Below, in pieces: positions 1-5,656 of a stretch of 6,817 nt of DNA. The DNA comes from Treponema sp. (GTDB lineage Bacteria; Spirochaetota; Spirochaetia; Treponematales; Treponemataceae), in contig JAFTEK010000181.1 in NCBI GenBank assembly GCA_017453705.1, positions 1 to 6,817 on the forward strand, given 5' to 3'. Made by a program: the position numbers and the translations under genes. Each line of letters starts with the position of its first letter. Within the stretch, counting starts at the first letter, position 1. Below the pieces are notes generated by a model, which was not told the origin of the DNA, made no database searches, and saw only the letters and a list, made by a program, of their open reading frames with translations.

Positions 1-805
1 CGTCCGCGTCCGGCACGTTGCGCCAGTACTGGAAGAAGTCGAACACCGAGGTAAGCGACTGGTCAAGGAAAATCGCCCCCTTCTCGGACTTGCCCATCTT
101 CTTGCCGTCCGCCCGCATGATGAGGGGGAATGTCAGGCCGAATGCCTGGTGCTCCTCGTTCAGCTCCGTCGTGCCGCCCAGCTTGCGGCGGATAAGGTCA
201 ACGCCCGCCGTGATGTTGCCCCACTGGTCGGCTCCTCCTATCTGGAGGATTGTGCCGTACTTCTGGTGCAGCATGTAGAAGTCAAACGCCTGCAAAAGCT
301 GGTAGTTGAACTCAAGGAAGGAAAGGCCTTTCTCAAGGCGGATTTTGTACTCCTCGAAGGTCAGCATCTTGTTGACCGAGAAGCAGGAGCCTATGTCGCG
401 CAGGAAGTCTATATAGCGCAGGTCGGCAAGCCAGTCCGCGTTGTTCGCGCTCTGGGCAAGTACGCCGTCAAAGTGCAAAAAGCGGTCGAGCTGCCCCGTA
501 ATCTTGACGACGTTCTCGTCAATCTGCTCGTAGTCGAGCATCTTGCGCATCTCGGTCTTGCCACTGGGGTCTCCGATACGCCCGGTTCCTCCGCCGACGA
601 GGGCGATTCCGTGGTGCCCGGCCTTCATCAGGTGGCGGAAAGCAAAGAAGGGAACCATGTGGCCTATGTGCAGGCTCTGCCCAGTCGGGTCGCAGCCCAC
701 GTAGAAGGAAATCGGGCCCTTGTCCATACGTGCGGAAAGGGCCTCCAGATCGGTACACTGGTTGAAAAATCCCCTGGCCTTCAAGGTCTCGATTGCTTCG
801 TTCAT
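1..805 (-). CDS. tyrS: Tyrosyl-tRNA synthetase, N-terminal 268 residues (3' end beyond window)
   Basis: Cytoplasmic class I aminoacyl-tRNA synthetase that activates tyrosine with ATP and charges tRNA-Tyr. The visible part covers the Rossmann catalytic domain: YVGCDPTG at residues 35-42, a perfect HIGH motif at 46-49, the tyrosine-pocket segment YQLLQAFD at 168-175, GGADQWGN at 190-197, and the KMSKS loop as KMGKS at 236-240. The family is usually somewhat over 400 residues, so the rest of the anticodon-binding region and the C-terminal S4-like domain lie off the left edge. The ATG at 805 is chosen because AGGAG lies 6 nt upstream and the protein begins MNEAIETLKARGF, a normal TyrS start. It has its own promoter and lies 300 bp downstream of gltX. 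Its GC content and use of G/C-ending codons are clearly higher than in the other genes here, which could be high-expression codon bias or transfer. The identification is very secure. Confidence 0.97.
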   Translation of the reverse strand, partial: MNEAIETLKARGFFNQCTDLEALSARMDKGPISFYVGCDPTGQSLHIGHMVPFFAFRHLMKAGHHGIALVGGGTGRIGDPSGKTEMRKMLDYEQIDENVVKITGQLDRFLHFDGVLAQSANNADWLADLRYIDFLRDIGSCFSVNKMLTFEEYKIRLEKGLSFLEFNYQLLQAFDFYMLHQKYGTILQIGGADQWGNITAGVDLIRRKLGGTTELNEEHQAFGLTFPLIMRADGKKMGKSEKGAIFLDQSLTSVFDFFQYWRNVPDAD

Positions 806-811
806 AGTAAA

Positions 812-816
812 CTCCT
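812..816 (-). promoter_or_regulatory. Shine-Dalgarno site of tyrS
   Basis: AGGAG on the minus strand, 6 nt before the ATG at 805. It supports that start and rules out the longer overlapping minus-strand frame that begins near 941. Confidence 0.85.
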
Positions 817-852
817 GTCTTTTGCGCTGATATTTTCGCAGATAATGGAGCA

Positions 853-881
853 ATTCTACCTTTTACTGTATCTTTTGACAA
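853..881 (-). promoter_or_regulatory. Predicted sigma-70-type promoter of tyrS
   Basis: On the minus strand, TTGTCA (876-881, 5 of 6 to TTGACA) is followed by a 17-nt spacer and TAGAAT (853-858, 5 of 6 to TATAAT). Transcription would begin near 846 and give a leader of about 40 nt holding the AGGAG site. The leader is too short for a T-box or other large riboswitch. The -35 box lies only 7 bp from the end of the repeat element at 889. The call rests on consensus matching and spacing alone. Confidence 0.7.
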
Positions 882-898
882 GTACAGCGCATCTCTAA

Positions 899-939
899 GG
901 AAACGCTGATTAATATAGGAGACATTAATCAGCGTTTCC
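899..939. repeat. Hairpin 1: 16-bp perfect inverted repeat
   Basis: Left arm GGAAACGCTGATTAAT (899-914), 9-nt loop, and perfectly complementary right arm at 924-939. The outer 10 bp of the left arm also belong to the terminal inverted repeat of the whole element and could pair with 1068-1077 instead, so two folds compete. No U-run follows on either strand, so it is not a classical intrinsic terminator. Confidence 0.9.
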
Positions 940-942
940 AAT

Positions 943-977
943 CAAAGTTTCGTAACTCTTTGTGTTACGAAACTTTG
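943..977. repeat. Hairpin 2: 14-bp perfect inverted repeat
   Basis: Left arm CAAAGTTTCGTAAC (943-956), 7-nt loop (957-963), and exact reverse complement at 964-977. Its sequence is unrelated to hairpins 1 and 3. It starts 3 bp after hairpin 1 ends. No U-run follows. Confidence 0.9.
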
Positions 978-991
978 CGAATTTCGGAGTT

Positions 992-1027
992 AACACTGAA
1001 TAATCCGCATTCGGATTATTCAGTGTT
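992..1027. repeat. Hairpin 3: 16-bp perfect inverted repeat with 4-nt loop
   Basis: Left arm AACACTGAATAATCCG (992-1007), loop CATT, and exact reverse complement at 1012-1027. Read on the minus strand with flanking bases, its right arm is GGGAAACACTGAATAAT, closely matching the hairpin 1 arm GGAAACGCTGATTAAT. Hairpins 1 and 3 therefore appear to be diverged copies of one palindromic unit. Confidence 0.9.
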
Positions 1028-1105
1028 TCCCTAAAACTCGCCTCACTTGAAACTTCGTTGTGGGTTCCGGCGTTTTTTAGAGAATGCTGTCAGGGGAGTT
1101 GACAA

Positions 1106-2680
1106 TTAAAAGCTAGCCAACGTTCTTTCAAGCCTCGCCAAGGATTTTTCCACACCAAGAATCAGAATGCTTCCGATGAGAGGCGGGGAAACCCGGCTGC
1201 CTGTAACAGCCATGCGAATAGGCATCATAAAGTCGCCAAGTTTCACACCTAGTTTTTCCGCTATCTGCCTGGCAAGTCCGTCCGCAGCCTCCTGATCAAG
1301 GGAGGGCAGCTGTTTGATAAAGTCCTTGGCAGCCTCAAGAACCTCTTTTGTCTTGGACTCATCCAACTTCTTGGGAATTATATCAGCCTTGGCTGGTACG
1401 GCAGGCTCCGTGAACAGGAACCTCACCATCTCCGCTGAGTCGGTCAGGAAATGCAGCCTCTCCTTGATGAGCGGCATGAGTTTAAGGAGAGCCGCCTTAA
1501 CATCAGCAGAAGACATACCCATAGACTTGTCAACGCAGACAGGCTCCCCGTCGCCCCCAAGGGCTACGCCGGAATAATCAGGACCAACCTTGGGAGCGTC
1601 CTGAGAGCTGCCTTCAGGAATCTCCAGCGCACCGTCCCCGGTACCTGTGATGAAGGGCAGGGTCCACTTGTACAAGTCCTCGTCGCTTAACATTCGGATG
1701 TACTGGCCGTTGTACCATTCCAGCTTCTTGTAGTCAAAAACAGCAGGTGCCTTGTTCAGGTGCTCCAGCTTAAAGCCCTTGGCAAGCTCTTCCATTGTAT
1801 ATAAATCCTTGCCGTCCTCATAAGAGCAGCCAAGCAGGGCGACATAGTTGACAATCGCCATCGGCAGATAACCCCTGGCACGGAATTCGTTTAGGCTTGT
1901 TGAGCCATGCCGCTTGGAAAGCTTTTTGCCATCAGCCCCGTTGACCATAGGCAGGTGGCAGAACTCAGGATGCTCCCAGCCGAACGACCGGTACATCTGG
2001 ACATGCAAAGGGGTTGAAGGTATCCACTCCTGGGCGCGCATGACATGGGATATATGCATCATGTGGTCATCGACTATATTGGCCAAGTGGTATGTAGGAA
2101 AGCCGTCGGACTTTAACAGGATAGGATCCGGGGATATGTCCTCGTTCTTCCAGATGATGTCCCCAAGCAGATGGTCATGGAACTTGGTCTCGCCTTCAAG
2201 CGGAACCTTAAGGCGGATGACGTAAGGTATACCCTTTGCCAAGTTCTCCTTTACCTCGTCCGGGGTAAGGAGACGGCAGTGACGGTCATAGCCCGGAGCC
2301 ATCTTGTTCTCCGTCTGGATTTTGCGTATCCTCTCCAGCCTCTCTGCGTCACAAAAGCAATAATATGCCTCCCCTTTAGCAACAAGCTCGTCAGCATACT
2401 TCTTGTACAGCTCAAACCTCTCGCTCTGCACATAGGGGCCATACTCGCCCCCCTTGTCACCACCTTCGTCCCAGTCTATGCCCAGCCAGGACATGGTGTC
2501 ATATAGGTTCTTCACGTATTTCTCATCGTAACGGGTTCTATCTGTATCCTCAAGGCGCAGGATAAACTTGCCCCCCTTGGAGCGTGCATAAAGATAATTG
2601 AAAAGGGCGGTTCTGACGCCTCCGATGTGCTGCATTCCGGTCGGGGAAGGGGCGTATCTGACCCTTACTTCGTCTGCCAT
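1106..2680 (-). CDS. gltX: Glutamyl-tRNA synthetase (524 aa)
   Basis: Cytoplasmic class I synthetase that joins glutamate to tRNA-Glu. The catalytic domain opens with [15 protein letters not shown], whose HIGH-type motif is HIGG at residues 18-21, followed by LEDTDRTR at 43-50. The KMSKS-type loop is KLSKRHGST at 253-261. Cysteines 108, 110 and 135 (CFC...HC) recall the zinc site of some GluRSs, but the fourth ligand is not evident. Residues 390-524 form the helical anticodon-binding region. The length is slightly above the usual 470-500, largely from a Gly/Asp/Pro-rich insert around 345-389. The ATG at 2680 is chosen for its upstream TTGAGG and because the motif follows directly. The frame stays open to 2851, but that extension would read through the promoter and palindrome and has no family resemblance. 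The sequence reads as intact and treponemal in style. It could be discriminating or non-discriminating; the sequence alone does not say. Confidence 0.97.
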   Translation of the reverse strand: MADEVRVRYAPSPTGMQHIGGVRTALFNYLYARSKGGKFILRLEDTDRTRYDEKYVKNLYDTMSWLGIDWDEGGDKGGEYGPYVQSERFELYKKYADELVAKGEAYYCFCDAERLERIRKIQTENKMAPGYDRHCRLLTPDEVKENLAKGIPYVIRLKVPLEGETKFHDHLLGDIIWKNEDISPDPILLKSDGFPTYHLANIVDDHMMHISHVMRAQEWIPSTPLHVQMYRSFGWEHPEFCHLPMVNGADGKKLSKRHGSTSLNEFRARGYLPMAIVNYVALLGCSYEDGKDLYTMEELAKGFKLEHLNKAPAVFDYKKLEWYNGQYIRMLSDEDLYKWTLPFITGTGDGALEIPEGSSQDAPKVGPDYSGVALGGDGEPVCVDKSMGMSSADVKAALLKLMPLIKERLHFLTDSAEMVRFLFTEPAVPAKADIIPKKLDESKTKEVLEAAKDFIKQLPSLDQEAADGLARQIAEKLGVKLGDFMMPIRMAVTGSRVSPPLIGSILILGVEKSLARLERTLASF

Positions 2681-2688
2681 AGCGTATA

Positions 2689-2695
2689 CCTCAAG
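2689..2695 (-). promoter_or_regulatory. Shine-Dalgarno site of gltX
   Basis: CTTGAGG on the minus strand, ending 8 nt before the ATG at 2680. It decides the start in favour of the [15 protein letters not shown] form rather than upstream in-frame codons. Confidence 0.7.
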
Positions 2696-2713
2696 AAAAT
2701 GATTTAGGTGATT

Positions 2714-2742
2714 AGTATAGGGCATCTCTAAAAACTGGTCAA
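2714..2742 (-). promoter_or_regulatory. Predicted gltX promoter with the -35 box inside a palindrome
   Basis: On the minus strand, TTGACC (2737-2742, 5 of 6) is followed by a 17-nt spacer and TATACT (2714-2719, 5 of 6). This gives a start near 2707 and a leader of about 27 nt with the TTGAGG site. The -35 hexamer straddles the loop and innermost pairs of the 18-bp palindrome at 2721-2762. The spacer consists of one arm of that palindrome plus one base. The match and spacing are good for a sigma-70-type promoter, but function is predicted only. Confidence 0.75.
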
Positions 2743-2762
2743 TCCCAGTTTTTAGAGATGCC
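2721..2762. repeat. 42-bp palindromic element (18-bp perfect stem, 6-nt loop)
   Basis: Left arm GGCATCTCTAAAAACTGG (2721-2738), loop TCAATC, and exact reverse complement at 2745-2762. It begins and ends with GCATCTCTAA/TTAGAGATGC, the same end sequence as the longer element at 889-1087. It lies between nrdG and gltX and carries the gltX -35 box. It could also fold at the 3' end of an nrdG transcript, though no U-run follows. It may be a minimal, internally deleted member of the repeat family. Confidence 0.9.
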
Positions 2763-2798
2763 TTCGAGTCTAAGCCTTGCTTGAAAGGCCAGTCGCAT

Positions 2799-2857
2799 GT
2801 AGCGGGGGCAAAGAGCCTGCGACGGGTCAAACAGCCTGCAGCGGGGGGCATACAGCC
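2799..2857. repeat. Three tandem imperfect 19-20-bp repeats across the nrdG stop
   Basis: The units are GTAGCGGGGGCAAAGAGCCT (2799-2818), GCGACGGGTCAAACAGCCT (2819-2837) and GCAGCGGGGGGCATACAGCC (2838-2857). They share the pattern GCRRCGGGn(n)CAnAnAGCC. The third unit codes for the last residues of NrdG and the second contains its TGA stop. The copies differ too much for a recent slippage event, but their register is consistent. Confidence 0.6.
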
Positions 2858-3345
2858 CCGTCCTTAAGATGCAATATCCTCTGGTTACGCGAGCCACGGA
2901 AACGAAGGCTTATATCTTTTTGCTCCTCGATAAAAGGGCCGTCCACCAGAACATCTATATATGAAAGCATTTCATCGGTAAACTCGGTATGCTTGCGGCC
3001 GTCCAAGGGCTTCAAGTCCCTGTCGTATACATAGCCTGTGAAACACCAGATATCCTTGGACGGATAGCTTTTCTTGACCCTGGACAAAAAGGGAGTCAGC
3101 ACAGCCTGGTTTTCCTCTTCAAACGGCTCTCCCCCCAGAACAGAAAGCCCTCTTATAAAATCTGGAGCCAATGCCGCCAGTATGTAATCCTCTGTTTCCT
3201 TTGTAAAGATACTCCCATAGCAGAAATTCCAAGTCTCCTTTTGGAAACAGCCCTTGCAGCAGTTCCTGCAACCAGAGACAAAGAGCGATACCCTCACCCC
3301 CTCACCATCAGCAATATCAGTATCCTTTATGGCTCCGTAATACAT
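2827..3345 (-). CDS. nrdG: Anaerobic ribonucleotide reductase activating protein, radical SAM (172 aa)
   Basis: NrdG uses a 4Fe-4S cluster and S-adenosylmethionine to create the glycyl radical on the class III reductase NrdD, allowing dNTP synthesis without oxygen. Counting from the ATG at 3345, the cluster cysteines form the C-x3-C-x2-C motif in GCRNCCKGC (Cys26, Cys30, Cys33, with an extra Cys29). GGEP follows at about 71-74, and DGPFIEEQKDISLRFRGSRNQ near the C terminus is typical of the family. The length is normal (about 155-175). A TTG directly upstream (3348) could also initiate, but the ATG is preferred, with GGGGTGA just ahead. The start lies 3 nt after the stop of the AAA gene, so the two are probably co-transcribed and translationally coupled. 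No nrdD is in the window, although the two genes are often adjacent. The last residues (CPPLQAV) come from a tandem-repeat tract. Confidence 0.93.
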   Translation of the reverse strand: MYYGAIKDTDIADGEGVRVSLFVSGCRNCCKGCFQKETWNFCYGSIFTKETEDYILAALAPDFIRGLSVLGGEPFEEENQAVLTPFLSRVKKSYPSKDIWCFTGYVYDRDLKPLDGRKHTEFTDEMLSYIDVLVDGPFIEEQKDISLRFRGSRNQRILHLKDGAVCPPLQAV

Positions 3346-3348
3346 CAA

Positions 3349-4503
3349 TCACCCCGCCTGGCGGCAAGCCGCCGCTATGTCATTCATTGTAAAGCTCCCC
3401 CTCCCCTCCTGAGAGGCAATGAGGGCGGCGCGGTTCAGCACGGATTCTATCTTGGCGCAAGAGAAGCTGTCAAACTTATTTGCAAGCAACTCATCGGTGC
3501 AATCAGCAGAACGGCTTTTACCAGCGCAGTACATGGCGACAAGCTTCTTCCTGGCCTCATAGTCAGGGTATGGAACAGATACCCGCGCATCAAAGCGACC
3601 CGGCCGTATCAAGGCTTCATCCAAGGCTTTCACGGAGTTGGTGGCCGCAAGGACAAGGATGCCCTTGGTTGGCTCAAAACCATCCAGCTCATTGAGCAAG
3701 GCTGTTACTATGCGGGTGTTCTCCGTTTCTATCGCGCTGCCCGAATAGTTGCGCCTTGTGCCTATTCCGTCAAACTCATCGATAAAGACGATGCAAGGCG
3801 CACGTCTCCTGGCCTTGTGGAAAAGAAGCTTGACTTTCATAGGCCCTATTGCCATGAACATGCTCTCGAAATCCGTAGCCTTTGCAGGGATAAAGTTCAC
3901 TTTAGCCTCGCCTGCAAGAGCCTTGGCAAACAAGGTCTTTCCGTTTCCGGGCGCGCCTTCCAACAGGATTCCCTTTGGGGCACGGATTCCCTTGGCCGCA
4001 TAACTTTCCGGGGACTTTAATATCTCCATAACCTGGGTCATGTCCTTCTTAAGGGCATCCATGCCAACAACATCCGAGAACCTGATGCCAGTATTTCGCA
4101 TCACCCGGAATGTATTCGGGGATATGAACTTGCGGAAGGCCACAAGGACTATCCCAAAGAAGAAAGCATAAAAAAGGATGTCAAGCAAAAGGGAGATTAT
4201 CGACGCGGCATCCTTTTCCTCTTCAACCTTCACCCCATTCAGCAGAAGGTATTCCTTGAGAGTGGGGCTGTCAGGATTGTCCGTGCGGTATTTGATTCCA
4301 TCCGAGACAAACAGGATTCTGTCCCCGGAAAAACTGGCCGACTGCACCTGCCCGCTGCCCACGAGGGCATAAAAGTCCGCATAAGCCTTGTCCTCAAGCT
4401 TTGTGAATGCAAAGAAGTCAAAAAGCCCCAGTGAAAAACATGCGATTGCGGCAGCCACAACAAGCCCCCCGCCGATGAGTATACCCCTTCTGTTCTTAGG
4501 CAT
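3349..4503 (-). CDS. FtsH-like membrane AAA ATPase lacking the M41 protease domain (384 aa)
   Basis: The N-terminal two thirds match FtsH in order. There is a transmembrane segment at about residues 9-27, a short extracytoplasmic region of about 65 residues, and a second transmembrane segment at about 102-123. The cytoplasmic AAA module begins at RFSDVVGMDALK (141-152). It has Walker A GAPGNGKT (183-190), Walker B IVFIDEFD (238-245), sensor 1 AATN (286-289) and the second region of homology ending RPGRFD (300-305), so ATP hydrolysis and ring assembly look intact. The pore loop of FtsH (F-V-G) reads F216-M-A. The protein stops after the AAA lid at residue 384. FtsH would continue for more than 200 residues with the HEXXH zinc protease; none is present, and nrdG starts 3 nt later. 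It may remodel or extract membrane proteins, or act as a partner of true FtsH; the role is unknown. The ATG at 4503 is preferred for its AGGAG; an in-frame ATG at 4524 would add seven residues. Confidence 0.88.
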   Translation of the reverse strand: MPKNRRGILIGGGLVVAAAIACFSLGLFDFFAFTKLEDKAYADFYALVGSGQVQSASFSGDRILFVSDGIKYRTDNPDSPTLKEYLLLNGVKVEEEKDAASIISLLLDILFYAFFFGIVLVAFRKFISPNTFRVMRNTGIRFSDVVGMDALKKDMTQVMEILKSPESYAAKGIRAPKGILLEGAPGNGKTLFAKALAGEAKVNFIPAKATDFESMFMAIGPMKVKLLFHKARRRAPCIVFIDEFDGIGTRRNYSGSAIETENTRIVTALLNELDGFEPTKGILVLAATNSVKALDEALIRPGRFDARVSVPYPDYEARKKLVAMYCAGKSRSADCTDELLANKFDSFSCAKIESVLNRAALIASQEGRGSFTMNDIAAACRQAG

Positions 4504-4513
4504 CTTCGGAATT

Positions 4514-4518
4514 CTCCT
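4514..4518 (-). promoter_or_regulatory. Shine-Dalgarno site of the FtsH-like gene
   Basis: AGGAG on the minus strand, 10 nt before the ATG at 4503 and overlapping the TAG stop of the ABC gene. The alternative ATG at 4524 has no comparable site, so this decides the start. The arrangement suggests translational coupling with the ABC gene. Confidence 0.65.
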
Positions 4519-5419
4519 ACCCATTATTCTTTATGCCATTCTTGATGCCAGGGCCGGCGTTTCCCTGTGATCTCAGGATTGCATCAGACGCGGCCTTGAG
4601 TCCCTCCCGAGTCATATCCTCCTGCTTCTTAAGCATGGCGACTGGAACCCCATAAGATTTCTCAAGAGATTCCTGCGTCATAACCTCATCGGGTGCTCCA
4701 TAGTCAATCGTCCTGTCCGGATAAAAAAGCAAGACCTTATCCGCATATTTCCGCGACAAATCCAGCTCATGCATGGAGACAAAAAAGGCAGTTCCTGTTG
4801 CAACGGCATATTCCTTAAGATAGGCAAGGGCGGTCTCCTTCTGCGATTCTTCCATAGCAAAAAAGGGCTCGTCCATAAAGAGAGAAGGGCTTCCATACAA
4901 AATAGCAAAAGCTAATAAAACACGCTGTATTTCACCCTTACTGAGCTGCCTGAGCCCATGTGCCAAAAGCTTTTCAAGCTCAAAAACGTCAATAAGCTCT
5001 GCAAGCAGGTCAGAGGAAGAAGCCCTTATGCCCTTAGCCTGACCTTTAAGGGCACCTGCCGAGTAGACATAAGAAAGCAGCCTGTCAACGCTCTCATCAC
5101 TCTCAAACTCCATGTTCTGATATATGACAGAAGCCAGAAGGTTCTTTTCCTCTTCCGCAAGGCGGGCCACATCATGCCCAAAAAGCCTGCAACGACCAGA
5201 CTGTGGCACAAGCCTGCCCGAAGCGAGCATCATGAACGTGGACTTCCCTGAGCCGTTGGGACCTACGAGGCTGGTTAGAAAAGCTCCATCACCAGCAGGA
5301 ATTGTTCCGGTAAAATGATCAAACACAGGAGCAGGGATTACCTGCTTACCATTCTCGTCCAAATCTCCCTCGACAGGTGGATATGAGAAAGAAACATCGT
5401 CAAATTCAATGCAGTCCAT
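4517..5419 (-). CDS. ABC transporter ATP-binding protein, iron-chelate/cobalamin-importer-like (300 aa)
   Basis: A single nucleotide-binding domain with all key motifs: Walker A GPNGSGKST (53-61), Q-loop Gln101, signature LSKGE (159-163) in place of LSGGQ, Walker B LFMDEP (180-185) and H-loop His217 in SMHELDL. The C-terminal stretch YGAPDEVMTQESLEKSYGVPV resembles FecE/BtuD-type ATPases of metal-chelate and vitamin B12 importers, which is the best family guess. No permease or binding protein is visible here, so the substrate is unknown. Residues 268-300 form a tail beyond the usual domain, ending NGIKNNG. The ATG at 5419 is chosen because the protein then starts MDCIEFDDVSFSYP, the normal ABC opening. 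GTG at 5425 and TTG at 5437 are possible, but the first abuts and the second precedes the predicted -10 box. It is first in a likely operon with the FtsH-like ATPase (13 nt gap) and nrdG. Confidence 0.92.
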   Translation of the reverse strand: MDCIEFDDVSFSYPPVEGDLDENGKQVIPAPVFDHFTGTIPAGDGAFLTSLVGPNGSGKSTFMMLASGRLVPQSGRCRLFGHDVARLAEEEKNLLASVIYQNMEFESDESVDRLLSYVYSAGALKGQAKGIRASSSDLLAELIDVFELEKLLAHGLRQLSKGEIQRVLLAFAILYGSPSLFMDEPFFAMEESQKETALAYLKEYAVATGTAFFVSMHELDLSRKYADKVLLFYPDRTIDYGAPDEVMTQESLEKSYGVPVAMLKKQEDMTREGLKAASDAILRSQGNAGPGIKNGIKNNG

Positions 5420-5425
5420 GCCCAC

Positions 5426-5454
5426 ATCATAACGCAAGAAAGACTGAAATGCAA
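5426..5454 (-). promoter_or_regulatory. Predicted promoter of the ABC-AAA-nrdG operon
   Basis: On the minus strand, TTGCAT (5449-5454; only the TTG matches consensus well) is followed by 17 nt and TATGAT (5426-5431, 5 of 6). The -10 box ends 6 nt before the ATG at 5419, so the transcript would start at or next to the start codon and be leaderless. The -35 box is weak, so this is less certain than the gltX and tyrS promoters. Confidence 0.5.
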
Positions 5455-5620
5455 CGAGCGGACATACTGGACCTGTTCGGAAAACTGCACTGGCAGAGAA
5501 GCCGCTGGCGTTGCCCGAGCCAGTTTCCCAACAGCTCTACTGGCAGTGCCGTTCGTAAAACCGGCCTGGCAACACCGACAGCTTAGATGCAGCACAGTTT
5601 TCTGAGATTCCCCCAATATA

Positions 5621-5649
5621 ATGACACAGGCAGGTTTATTTGATATAGT
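5621..5649 (+). promoter_or_regulatory. Predicted pepF promoter
   Basis: ATGACA (5621-5626, 5 of 6) is followed by a 17-nt spacer and TATAGT (5644-5649, 5 of 6). The -10 box ends 7 nt before the ATG at 5657, which predicts a start at or within a base or two of that codon. No Shine-Dalgarno site precedes 5657, consistent with a leaderless mRNA. The ATG at 5621 is in frame but would lie within the -35 box. Confidence 0.6.
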
Positions 5650-5656
5650 TGAATAT

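Larger units (their letters stand above)
889..1087. repeat. MITE-like palindromic repeat element between gltX and tyrS
   Basis: This non-coding stretch of about 199 bp fills most of the gltX-tyrS gap. Its ends are imperfect inverted repeats: GCATCTCTAAGGAAACGCTG at 889-908, and the complement of 1068-1087, GCATTCTCTAAAAAACGCCG. Inside are three perfect hairpins, listed separately. The end sequence GCATCTCTAA also forms both ends of the 42-bp palindrome at 2721-2762, which argues for one dispersed repeat family. No coding frame with a start and Shine-Dalgarno site is visible, and I see no certain target-site duplication. It could be a non-autonomous transposable element or a REP-type repeat, and it may also fold at the 3' end of the gltX transcript. 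The mobile origin is inferred; the repeats themselves are directly visible. Confidence 0.65.
5420..5656. other. Divergent intergenic region between the ABC gene and pepF
   Basis: This gap of about 237 bp carries the two divergent promoters at its ends. The middle (about 5456-5590) is GC-rich and has repeated CTGGCA/CTGGCG words near 5490, 5505, 5540 and 5565. It also has a weak inverted repeat with outer arms GTTGCC (5510-5515) and GGCAAC (5568-5573). I recognise no gene, RNA family or operator in it. Confidence 0.5.

Noticed and set aside
149..898. Long plus-strand open frame of 249 codons
   Set aside because: It is antisense to tyrS over nearly its whole length, has no recognisable domain, and tyrS shows all its catalytic motifs on the other strand.
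519..941. Minus-strand open frame starting in the repeat element
   Set aside because: It runs out of frame through the tyrS promoter, Shine-Dalgarno site and coding sequence, and its translation is an Arg/Pro-rich frame shadow.
899..1027. Hairpins 1-3 as Rho-independent terminators of gltX
   Set aside because: The stems are long, but no run of U follows any of them on the gltX strand, so an intrinsic terminator cannot be claimed.
889..1087. CRISPR array or attachment site
   Set aside because: The repeats are inverted and diverse rather than direct with uniform spacers, and no cas, integrase or tRNA gene is nearby.
1099..1104. Perfect TTGACA on the plus strand near the gltX stop codon
   Set aside because: No -10-like box lies 16-18 bp downstream, and the only plus-strand sequence downstream is antisense to gltX.
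2681..2851. In-frame upstream extension of gltX
   Set aside because: It would translate the Shine-Dalgarno site, promoter, palindrome and tandem repeats; GluRS proteins start just before VRYAPSPTG.
2989..4020. Plus-strand open frame of 343 codons
   Set aside because: It is antisense to nrdG and to the AAA domain, both with complete conserved motifs; no domain is seen in its translation.
5450..5586. Possible small plus-strand ORF of 45 codons (MQRADILDLFGK...)
   Set aside because: It has no Shine-Dalgarno site, no promoter seen ahead of it and no family resemblance; its first bases overlap the -35 box of the ABC promoter.
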